56,542 bases of DNA. Origin: UMGS1601 sp964617585 (GTDB lineage Bacteria > Bacillota > Clostridia > Oscillospirales > Ruminococcaceae). The DNA lies in the NCBI GenBank assembly GCA_964617585.1, contig CAZTXS010000010.1, positions 1 through 56,542 of the forward strand, in the 5' to 3' direction. Positions within the stretch are counted from its first letter, which is position 1; every line of letters begins with the position of its first letter. Shown piece by piece: positions 7,742-15,265 of this stretch. The notes under the pieces were generated by a model. That model searched no databases. It had not been told where the DNA came from and saw only the letters and a list, made by a program, of their open reading frames with translations. Position numbers and translations under genes: made by a program.

Positions 7742-9412
7742 TTATTTTATTTCTATATCGATATTCATTTTTTTAGCTTTGTCAATAAGCTTGTCGATCG
7801 GAGCTTTATTCTCAGATTCCGAATCTTTATTTTCAGAGCCTGTGATTCCTGCGTCCATTGCCTTAACGGACACTTTAAATTTCCGCCCGAAGAAATCGGT
7901 TATAACCCGGTTTACATCTGTAAGCTGAAGCTTGAACATTTTGAGGTCAAAGGCGTCTTTGACTATTATAAGTATCATATTTTCATAGATAAACGCTTTG
8001 GAACCCGACAAAAAACCTACAGCGGAAGGACATTCATTCTTGAATCGTTCAACCACTTCATCCCAGCAGTCAAGCGGTGAAAAGTCCTTTGTAGTTATTT
8101 TTTTCTTAACAGTGTTCTTTTCAATCGAGCTTTCATTATGCGTCTGAGCGTCTTTCTGAGAAGGCTCTTGCTTAACAGGTGTTAAGTCAGGTATATTATT
8201 CTGTTCATCTTTAATAGTATCGTCAGCCTTTTGAGGTGCGCTGTCCGGCATTTCGGGAACTGAGCTTAAAGCGGAAGTCCGGCTTGCCGGCTTTGGAACA
8301 TTATTTGAAACCGTTTGATAGCTTGATGATATTCCGCTTACCGAACAAAGCTTAACTAAGCACATTTCAAACTCAATTCTTTTAGAAACTGCTTTAGTAA
8401 GGTTTATATTACATTCGCTCAGTATTTCAATTTTCTCAAGTATTTGTCCCATATCTGTTTTCAAAGCGATAGTTTTCAGCCTTTTATATTCATCGGGAAG
8501 ACACATCACCATATCGTTTCCCGGAACGGCTTTTATGAGCATAAGATTGCGCATCTGCTCCAACAGCTCGCTGCACAGTCTTGTCATATCCTTTGCCATG
8601 CCGTAAAGCGAAGCTACAGTTTCCATTACGCTTTTTATATCATGTGCGAAAATTCCCTCAATTATATTGAAAAGATAATCTCTTCCTGCGATTCCGGCAG
8701 CGTCCGAAACGGTTTTTAAATCAACGTTTTCTGAGTAAGCGATACACTGGTCGAGCAGGGACAGAGCGTCTCTCATTCCGCCGTCTGAAATTTTGGCTAT
8801 CAGCGCCGCTGCGTCAGAATCGAGCTTTATATTTTCTTTTTCAGCTATGAACATAAGCCTTGAAACTATATCTTCATTTCTTATTCTTCTGAAATCAAAA
8901 CGCTGACAGCGTGATATTATAGTTGCCGGAACCTTATGCACCTCGGTGGTGGCTAATATAAATATTACATGAGCGGGAGGCTCTTCCATAATTTTAAGCA
9001 ATGCGTTAAATGCGTTTATAGACAGCATATGAACCTCGTCTATAATATACACCTTTATTCTGCACTGTTCGGGAAGATATTCAGCCGACTCTTTTAACGC
9101 TCTTATGTCATCGACTCCTGTGTTTGAAGCTGCGTCTATCTCAATTATATCGGTAAGAGATTCGTTATCCGCACATCTGCATATTTCACACTCTAAGCAT
9201 GGATTTCCGTCTTTGATGTTAAGGCAGTTTACAGATTTGGCAAATATTCTTGCACAGGTGGTTTTACCCGTGCCTCTTGAACCTGTAAACAGATATGCGT
9301 GCGCAGTTTTGTTGTTCTTTATCTGATTTTTCAGAGTTGTGGTTATGTGCGGCTGAGATACGACGTCGTCAAACGTCAGAGGACGCCATTTTCTGTATAA
9401 AGCGTGATACAT
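7742..9412 (-). CDS. dnaX: DNA polymerase III subunit gamma/tau
   Basis: Clamp-loader ATPase, 556 residues. The N-terminus YHALYRKWRPLTFDDVVSQ is typical. Walker A is FTGSRGTGKTT, a zinc module CLECEICRC follows, Walker B is KVYIIDEVHML, and sensor 1 is FILATTEVHKVPATIISRCQ. After about residue 360 comes a low-complexity Ser/Pro/Lys/Asp linker and a tau-like C-terminal domain. A strong AGGAG precedes ATG 9412. The gene lies directly downstream of the SRP RNA gene on the same strand. Confidence 0.96.
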   Translation of the reverse strand: MYHALYRKWRPLTFDDVVSQPHITTTLKNQIKNNKTAHAYLFTGSRGTGKTTCARIFAKSVNCLNIKDGNPCLECEICRCADNESLTDIIEIDAASNTGVDDIRALKESAEYLPEQCRIKVYIIDEVHMLSINAFNALLKIMEEPPAHVIFILATTEVHKVPATIISRCQRFDFRRIRNEDIVSRLMFIAEKENIKLDSDAAALIAKISDGGMRDALSLLDQCIAYSENVDLKTVSDAAGIAGRDYLFNIIEGIFAHDIKSVMETVASLYGMAKDMTRLCSELLEQMRNLMLIKAVPGNDMVMCLPDEYKRLKTIALKTDMGQILEKIEILSECNINLTKAVSKRIEFEMCLVKLCSVSGISSSYQTVSNNVPKPASRTSALSSVPEMPDSAPQKADDTIKDEQNNIPDLTPVKQEPSQKDAQTHNESSIEKNTVKKKITTKDFSPLDCWDEVVERFKNECPSAVGFLSGSKAFIYENMILIIVKDAFDLKMFKLQLTDVNRVITDFFGRKFKVSVKAMDAGITGSENKDSESENKAPIDKLIDKAKKMNIDIEIK

Positions 9413-9455
9413 ATACCTCTTCTCCTTAAATCTGAAACTTAGCTTAAATAAAAAA

Positions 9456-9590
9456 TCAATCCGACATATAGGCGGGCAGGCGAAGCTGCGTCACATAAAA
9501 CAAACTGCTTAATGCTGCTCGGTTCCCCGCCTGACATGGTTCACAGCGTTTCATTGCACAGGACCTGCACACCTATATCTCGGATTGAAT
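9456..9590 (-). ncRNA. ffs: Signal recognition particle RNA (small bacterial type)
   Basis: On the minus strand, ATCCGAGATATAGGTGTGCAGG near the 5' end pairs with CCTGCCCGCCTATATGTCGG near the 3' end. The apical domain carries ACCATGTCAGG, the GGGGAACC loop and GAGCAGC, the conserved SRP54-binding features. The closing helix is followed by TTTTTT, which acts as terminator. At about 130 nt it looks like the short form, though the exact 5' end is uncertain. Position before dnaX matches other Firmicutes. Confidence 0.9.
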
Positions 9591-9609
9591 GAACCTTAAT
9601 ATCTTTCAT

Positions 9610-9638
9610 AGTATAACATAATAAATTTAATATTTCAA
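9610..9638 (-). promoter_or_regulatory. Promoter of the SRP RNA gene
   Basis: On the minus strand: TTGAAA (9638-9633), 17-bp spacer, TATACT (9615-9610) preceded by TG. Initiation would fall just upstream of the RNA. Confidence 0.7.
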
Positions 9639-9662
9639 GTATTAATTTTCTCATTTCCTTTG

Positions 9663-9720
9663 TTCAATAAGGGCTTGCCCGTCATTCAATGCGGCAAGGG
9701 TCGGCATTGCCTAAGTTATA
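9663..9720 (-). repeat. Truncated copy of the dispersed repeat
   Basis: Same truncated form as at 6716: the TTCAATAAGGGC end, the GGTCGGCATTGCC half-hairpin, then CTAAGTTATA. It lies downstream of the PHP-domain gene in the orientation of that gene. Confidence 0.85.
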
Positions 9721-9764
9721 ATTTAGTGAATTTAAGAGCAAATGATATTTCTGAACACATTCCG

Positions 9765-10460
9765 TTATTCGCAAATCTCGCAGATCTTTTTATTTAAAAC
9801 GCAGTCAATATAATCCTGTATAGAGGTCAGCCTGTGATCGATAATAATACCGGTAGTTACTTTATCATCATTGTAATAATTATGCGTATCGCTTCCTGCC
9901 GTATAGGGAAGCTCATAGCTTTTTGCAAAATATTCGGCACGTTCATTGAAACGCTTGTCGGTATGGCTGCCGTTTATAATTTCAACAGCGTCAATTTCGC
10001 TCGGGAAAAGCTTTATAAAAGGCACATACCAAGCCTCTCTGAACGGATGCGCATGAACGCACATTCCTCCGTTTTCACGAACATATTTTATATACTCTTT
10101 AACATCTCCCGTGTTTGTCACGTCTAAAAATTCAGGATGATTTATCAGAAATTCTTTCTCGATTCCATAGGTGAGTATGTCCGTTCCGTCAAATGACGTT
10201 TCAAAACCGAAAAACACGTCCAGACCGATTTCTTCGCCCTTAGCTTTAGCGTTTTCATATCCAAGACAGAAAAGCTCAACACGTTCCTTCCATGGAACAG
10301 CGTCAGGTACGGCGCAGTTGCCTCTGAAAAAGTGATCGGTTATTATTATTCCGTCATAGCCGGACTCTTTATACCTTACCGCATGTACTTCGCCCGGAGT
10401 GTCAGAACAGGCGGAGCCTTCTTTTGAATGAACATGAGTATCGTATTTATATCGCTTCAT
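9765..10460 (-). CDS. PHP-domain metal-dependent phosphoesterase-like protein
   Basis: 231 residues with the PHP metal-binding motifs in order: DTHVHSKEG near residue 7, GIIITDHFF, VHAHPFRE and GSDTHNYY. PHP proteins of this stand-alone type hydrolyse phosphoesters such as histidinol phosphate or nucleotides. The substrate is not evident here. No histidine genes lie nearby, so histidinol phosphatase is unlikely to be assignable. It is transcribed toward the SRP RNA gene, alone. Confidence 0.8.
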   Translation of the reverse strand: MKRYKYDTHVHSKEGSACSDTPGEVHAVRYKESGYDGIIITDHFFRGNCAVPDAVPWKERVELFCLGYENAKAKGEEIGLDVFFGFETSFDGTDILTYGIEKEFLINHPEFLDVTNTGDVKEYIKYVRENGGMCVHAHPFREAWYVPFIKLFPSEIDAVEIINGSHTDKRFNERAEYFAKSYELPYTAGSDTHNYYNDDKVTTGIIIDHRLTSIQDYIDCVLNKKICEICE

Positions 10461-10557
10461 ATTTAGAGTTCCCTTTCAAAATGCTGATGTTATTATACCA
10501 TATTTATTTTTATATATCAATATTGCTTTCACAGTTTTGGTTTTTATCTGAGCAGCC

Positions 10558-10586
10558 TTGACAATATAAAAAATGAGCAGTATAAT
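10558..10586 (+). promoter_or_regulatory. Promoter of the YfhO-like/PIG-L operon
   Basis: Perfect TTGACA (10558-10563), 17-bp spacer, perfect TATAAT (10581-10586). Confidence 0.8.
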
Positions 10587-10659
10587 TGTATTAATCAAAT
10601 AATACAATTTTTTTGTCGTAAAAAGAGAAAGGAATATATTTCTTTATAGAGGTATGCTA

Positions 10660-13350
10660 ATGAAAATGATAAAAAGAATAAGGAATATGAAATCAGATTT
10701 AATTTGCATAAGTCTGCTGCTGATTATATATCTTGCGGTAATTATTATAATAACGAGGTTTCAATTTGCTTATGGCTCGTCAATGGACTGGAACAATCAG
10801 CATTATGCTATTCCCGAATATTTAAGGAATCTGTTTTACGAAACTAAAAATTTCTTTCCCAGCTTTGCGCCGAATATAGGTGCAGGACAGAATATATATA
10901 ACTTTTCCTATTACGGTTTGTATAATCCGCTGATAATGTTCAGCTATCTGCTTCCTTTTGTGTCAATGTCTGCATATATTCAGGCTATCAGCATAATAAG
11001 CGTAATGGTTTCGGTTATAATGTTTTATTTCTGGATAAAAAGACGCTATGACATTAAGATAGCTTTTTTTATAAGCTGTTTGTTTTTGCTTTCGTCGCCT
11101 GTTATTTTTCACAGTCACAGGCATATAATGTTTGTGTCGTATTTTCCGTTTTTGATTGGGGCTTTATATTGCTGCGACAGCTTCTTTGAAAAGAAAAACC
11201 GTGCGGGTCTGATATTTTGTCTGGCTATGATAATGCTGACCAGTTATTATTTCAGTATCGGGAGCTATTTAGCTGTGTTGGTTTATATAACCGCTTTGTA
11301 TTTAAATAAAAATCCTGAATTTAAAATAAAAGAATATTTCAAGTCTGTTTTAAATTTAGCGGTATGTATGATAGTTTCGGTAATGATTACCGCCGTTTTG
11401 TGGATGCCGACTATATATGCTTTATTGTCCGGCAGAGCTAATACTAATGTTAAAACATCGCTAATGGAAATATTGCTTCCCACCGTTGATTATAAATCTG
11501 TATTGTATTCGCCTTATTCTATGGGGCTTAGCGTGTTAAGCATTATGGCTGTGGTTTTTGCAATAATAAAAAAACGCAGGGGAAGTCGTTTTATCGGTAT
11601 AGTTTTATCAGCGTTTGTGATTTTCAGACTTCCGTCTTATGTTATGAACGGTTTTATGTACTGTGATGAAAAGTCGCTGATTCCTTTTATTCCGCTGGCT
11701 CTTTTACTTTCGGCGGATTTTGCGGCAGGTATTTTAAAAAAGGATATACGTCTAAGATTCTGGACGGCTTTGAATATCGGTATTATAATAGGCGGAGCTT
11801 TATTTATAATTATCAGCAAAGAGTATAAGTACTCTGTTCCTATTGTACTGGATATGCTTAGTGTGAACATTGCATATTTTATGTATAATAAAAATAACAG
11901 CAGACGATTTTTTATTTCGATTGTTACCGCAGTTGTATTTGCATTTTGCCTAAAAGTCAATTTATTGGATAAGCTTTGCAAAACAGAAGATTTAATAAGA
12001 GTTGATAAAGAATATTTGCAGGAAATCGAAGAATCAGCTTTTTCAGATGGTGACAGTAGTATATATCGTTCCTCGCTTTTTGCCGACGAGGGCGTTACGA
12101 TGAACAAGGTATACGGAAAGAATTATTATACGACAACGGTTTATTCATCTCTCCAGAATCAGTTATATAATCATTTTTATTATGATGAGTTCCAAAATGA
12201 AATGCCGCACAGAAATTCAGCAATTGTTTCTGAAAATGACAACCCCTTCTTTTATCTGTATATGGGAAAAAAGTATCTTTTTGTAAATAACAGCGTTTTG
12301 AAAAGCAGTATGACAGTGCCCTACGGCTATAAAGAAGTAAAAAAATCGAAGAATCTAACTCTGTTTAAAAACGAAAACGTTTTGCCGTTGGGATATGCGT
12401 CGTCAAAGCTGATGAGCTATAATCAATATATCTCGCTGGATTATCCGTATAATATGAAAGCTCTGCTGGATTATACCGTTGTTGATAAAAATTTAGACGA
12501 TGTTAATGTGGAGGAAATAGAGGTTTATGACTATTTGTCAGACGGGATTTTTGACAGCTTGCCTGAAAATATCAGTTATAACAGAGAAACAAATACTATA
12601 ACTGTGAATACTGCTGAACGCAAAGGAAAATACAAAACACGAAAATCTCTTAAAAAGCGCTCTTACAATTTTGATAAATGCAGCGTTAAGCTAAAAAAGC
12701 CGATTGACGATTATTTTATCATTACCTGCGAGGCGGACAATAATACAGGTGAAAAGCCGTCCGATGTTTACTTTACTGTAAACGGAGTAAAAAACAAGCT
12801 GACAGAGCCGTCATGGAAATACTATAACAATAATAAAAAGTTTTGCTATGTGCTTTCTTCGGACGAGCCTATAGAGAGTATTGACTTTTGCTTTTCCAAA
12901 GGAAGCTATACGCTTTCCGACTGGCGTTTTTATACTGTTAAAAAGTCCGAGCTGGAAGGCTTAAAAAACAGAGTCGATGAGTTTATAGTTGATAAATCAA
13001 AAACCGGTGGAGATGTATTCGAGGGGTCAATAAACGTTACGAATGACAACAGCTATTTTAAGATGAGCATACCGTTTGCAGATGGATTTGAAGCCTATGT
13101 AGACGGCAAAAAGACAAATGTTGAAAAAGTGGACAGCGCATTTATAGGGTTTGAAGTTGAAAAAGGAAATCATAATATAAAAATAGTGTATAAAGCTCCT
13201 CTTCTTAAAGAGGCAAAGCTTGTTTCACTTTGCGGAGCGTTGATTTTTGCGCTTGTTTTAGCTGTTCAGACCGCAGGGGGAATTTATGCAAAACATCGAA
13301 AGGAGGTCATGCTTTCTGAGAAATATGGTAAAAATGATAAAAAAGTTTAA
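10660..13350 (+). CDS. YfhO family polytopic membrane protein
   Basis: 896 residues from ATG 10660, which has AGAGGT 7 nt upstream (ATG 10654 is too close to it). There are about a dozen hydrophobic segments in the first 450 residues, with the DWNNQH and GAGQNIYNFSYYG stretches in the first extracytoplasmic loop as in GT-C-like YfhO proteins. A large extracytoplasmic domain follows, then one last membrane helix near the C-terminus and a basic tail. Characterised relatives act in modifying cell-wall polymers such as lipoteichoic acid with sugars. That function is inferred. The 3' end overlaps the PIG-L gene, which suggests coupled expression. Confidence 0.8.
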   Translation: MKMIKRIRNMKSDLICISLLLIIYLAVIIIITRFQFAYGSSMDWNNQHYAIPEYLRNLFYETKNFFPSFAPNIGAGQNIYNFSYYGLYNPLIMFSYLLPFVSMSAYIQAISIISVMVSVIMFYFWIKRRYDIKIAFFISCLFLLSSPVIFHSHRHIMFVSYFPFLIGALYCCDSFFEKKNRAGLIFCLAMIMLTSYYFSIGSYLAVLVYITALYLNKNPEFKIKEYFKSVLNLAVCMIVSVMITAVLWMPTIYALLSGRANTNVKTSLMEILLPTVDYKSVLYSPYSMGLSVLSIMAVVFAIIKKRRGSRFIGIVLSAFVIFRLPSYVMNGFMYCDEKSLIPFIPLALLLSADFAAGILKKDIRLRFWTALNIGIIIGGALFIIISKEYKYSVPIVLDMLSVNIAYFMYNKNNSRRFFISIVTAVVFAFCLKVNLLDKLCKTEDLIRVDKEYLQEIEESAFSDGDSSIYRSSLFADEGVTMNKVYGKNYYTTTVYSSLQNQLYNHFYYDEFQNEMPHRNSAIVSENDNPFFYLYMGKKYLFVNNSVLKSSMTVPYGYKEVKKSKNLTLFKNENVLPLGYASSKLMSYNQYISLDYPYNMKALLDYTVVDKNLDDVNVEEIEVYDYLSDGIFDSLPENISYNRETNTITVNTAERKGKYKTRKSLKKRSYNFDKCSVKLKKPIDDYFIITCEADNNTGEKPSDVYFTVNGVKNKLTEPSWKYYNNNKKFCYVLSSDEPIESIDFCFSKGSYTLSDWRFYTVKKSELEGLKNRVDEFIVDKSKTGGDVFEGSINVTNDNSYFKMSIPFADGFEAYVDGKKTNVEKVDSAFIGFEVEKGNHNIKIVYKAPLLKEAKLVSLCGALIFALVLAVQTAGGIYAKHRKEVMLSEKYGKNDKKV

Positions 13351-14059
13351 TATCCGCAGGGCGGTGAAGCTCCTTATAGTTGTTATGATTTTGTTAGTTT
13401 TGTTGATTTCGTGTGTTTACTGGACGGTAAGAGTATGCAAAAGCTATTATGACGATTATGAATTAAAAAGCCTTAATCTTTCTAAAGTTAATAAGCTTAT
13501 GATAGTGGCCCATCCCGATGATGAAACTATTTGGGGAGGTGGGCATTTAACAGAGGGCGGCTATCTTGTAATTTGCATTACGGACGGTTATAATAAAACC
13601 AGAAGCGAAGAGTTTTTTAAGGCGGTAAAACATACAAACGAATCAAACGTACCGTTTATTATGAATTTTCCTGACAAAACGTTTAACAAAAGAGATAACT
13701 GGTACGGAATAAAAGATAAAATAGAAGCTGCTGTTGACGAATGTCTTGATTTAAAGGACTGGGAGCTTATAGCTACACATAATAAAGAAGGGGAATACGG
13801 TCACATTCATCACAAAATGACAAGCAGTATCGTTAGACAAGAGTATAAAAATCTGGATAAAAGAAGTCCCCTTTATCTTTTCGGAACATATTACAGCAAT
13901 AAAAAGCTTCCCAAGCATGAAGCTTCAATGACGCCTTTGGCAGACGATGTTTTTAACAAAAAGGCAGAGGTTTTGAGCGATTACGAATCGCAGAAAAAAG
14001 TTGTAAACCAATTATATCATATGATCAGATATGAAAACTGGAGTCAATATGAAGGTTAA
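13325..14059 (+). CDS. PIG-L (LmbE-like) family deacetylase, membrane anchored
   Basis: From ATG 13325: 244 residues. A basic N-terminus and one membrane helix (LLIVVMILLVLLISCVYW) precede the catalytic domain. The metal-binding motif is VAHPDDETIWGGGH, and a second cluster is GEYGHIHHKM. PIG-L enzymes remove acetyl groups from N-acetylglucosamine-type substrates. The gene overlaps the YfhO-like gene, so a joint role in surface glycopolymer modification is a reasonable inference. Start choice is unsettled: AGGAGGT at 13301-13307 sits 17 nt before ATG 13325 and 8 nt before an in-frame CTG at 13316. ATG 13286 lies upstream of it. Confidence 0.82.
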   Translation: MVKMIKKFNIRRAVKLLIVVMILLVLLISCVYWTVRVCKSYYDDYELKSLNLSKVNKLMIVAHPDDETIWGGGHLTEGGYLVICITDGYNKTRSEEFFKAVKHTNESNVPFIMNFPDKTFNKRDNWYGIKDKIEAAVDECLDLKDWELIATHNKEGEYGHIHHKMTSSIVRQEYKNLDKRSPLYLFGTYYSNKKLPKHEASMTPLADDVFNKKAEVLSDYESQKKVVNQLYHMIRYENWSQYEG

Positions 14060-14061
14060 AT

Positions 14062-14227
14062 TATAACTTAGGCAAGATGTTCCCCGCCTCTATAGGCGGC
14101 GGATTCCATTACCCGTTCAGTAGCGGGATACAATCCCTTACTGACCGGTCGGTCGGCAATGCCGACCCTTGCCGCATTGAATGACGGGGCAAGCCCTTAT
14201 TGAATGACGGGGCAAGCCCTTATTGAA
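14062..14227 (+). repeat. Complete copy of the dispersed repeat with duplicated end
   Basis: It starts with TATAACTTAGGC three bases after the PIG-L stop codon and holds all hairpins: CCGCCTCTATAGGCGG, CCGTTCAGTAG/TTACTGACCGG and GGTCGGCAATGCCGACC. The terminal 23-bp unit TTGAATGACGGGGCAAGCCC+TTA occurs twice in tandem (14177-14199 and 14200-14222), so this copy is about 23 bp longer than the others. Confidence 0.92.
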
Positions 14228-14244
14228 TCGGAGAAAGCTTGTAA

Positions 14245-15213
14245 ATGACAGTAAAAAACGGTATTCAAGATAAGAGAATTTCATTGTCTGAAAACAGACT
14301 TGAGAGCTTTATGACTAAAACATACGTTGTGGTTTTGGCGGCAATGATTTGCTGCGCTCTGTGGGGAAGTGCGTTTCCCTGTATTAAAATAGGCTATAGG
14401 CTTTTTGATATAAAGAACAAAGATACATTCGGACAGATTCTGTTTGCGGGAATAAGATTTATTCTGGCAGGGATTTTTGTTATTATCTTCGGCAGTATTG
14501 CGGCTAAAAAGCCTCTTTTGCCAAGTAAAAAATCAACGGGAAAGATAATGAAGCTTGCTGTGTTTCAGACAATTATACAGTACCTGTTTTTCTATATAGG
14601 TCTTTCTAATACAAGCGGAGTAAAAGCGTCGATTATTAACGGGGCAAGCGTTTTTATAGCTGTTTTTGTATCGTGTATAATTTTCAGACTTGAAAAAATA
14701 AACTATGCAAAGCTTGCGGGAAGTATTATAGGCTTTATCGGAATAATACTTATAAATCTGACGGGGCTTGAATTTAAATTCACGTTATCAGGCGACGGAT
14801 TCATTTTAATTTCCGCAATTGGCTATGCGATGTCGTCAGTTTTGATGAAAAGATATTCAGTCGGTGAAAGCCCTGTTTTATTAAGCGGATGGCAGTTTGT
14901 TTTCGGCGGTGCGGTCATGACTGCCGTCGGATTAATATTCGGAGGAAGAATTAGCTTTTCGTCATATAAAGCGGTCTTAATTCTTTTGTATCTCGCTTTG
15001 CTTTCGGCTGTTGCATACAGCATCTGGTCGGTGCTTTTAAAATACAATCCTGTGTCAAAAATCACCGTTTTCGGTTTTATGAATCCCGTATTCGGTACAG
15101 TATTCTCGGTAATTCTTTTAGGAGAAACAGACGCTTTCGGGTTGGAAGCAATTTTTGCCCTTGTACTGGTCAGCTTCGGAATTTATATGGTAAACAGAGA
15201 AAAGCTTGATTAG
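14245..15213 (+). CDS. EamA/DMT-family transporter
   Basis: 322 residues with about ten membrane helices in two homologous EamA halves (about 33-170 and 180-315). Family hallmarks include ALWGSAFPCIKIG in the first helix and AYSIWSVLLKYNPVSKITVFGFMNPVFG late in the second half. Members export amino acids, sugars or other small metabolites. The substrate is unknown here. ATG 14245 follows GGAG by 11 nt. It lies just after a repeat copy and 52 bp before the GH74-like gene, so co-transcription is possible. Confidence 0.85.
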   Translation: MTVKNGIQDKRISLSENRLESFMTKTYVVVLAAMICCALWGSAFPCIKIGYRLFDIKNKDTFGQILFAGIRFILAGIFVIIFGSIAAKKPLLPSKKSTGKIMKLAVFQTIIQYLFFYIGLSNTSGVKASIINGASVFIAVFVSCIIFRLEKINYAKLAGSIIGFIGIILINLTGLEFKFTLSGDGFILISAIGYAMSSVLMKRYSVGESPVLLSGWQFVFGGAVMTAVGLIFGGRISFSSYKAVLILLYLALLSAVAYSIWSVLLKYNPVSKITVFGFMNPVFGTVFSVILLGETDAFGLEAIFALVLVSFGIYMVNREKLD

Positions 15214-15265
15214 AATTTACTGTGCAATAAGCTGATGAGAATATTCCTATGGGGGGTATGATGAT

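Noticed and set aside
11637..12107. 156-codon open frame opposite the YfhO-like gene
   Set aside because: Antisense shadow. The plus-strand protein is continuous and well formed there.
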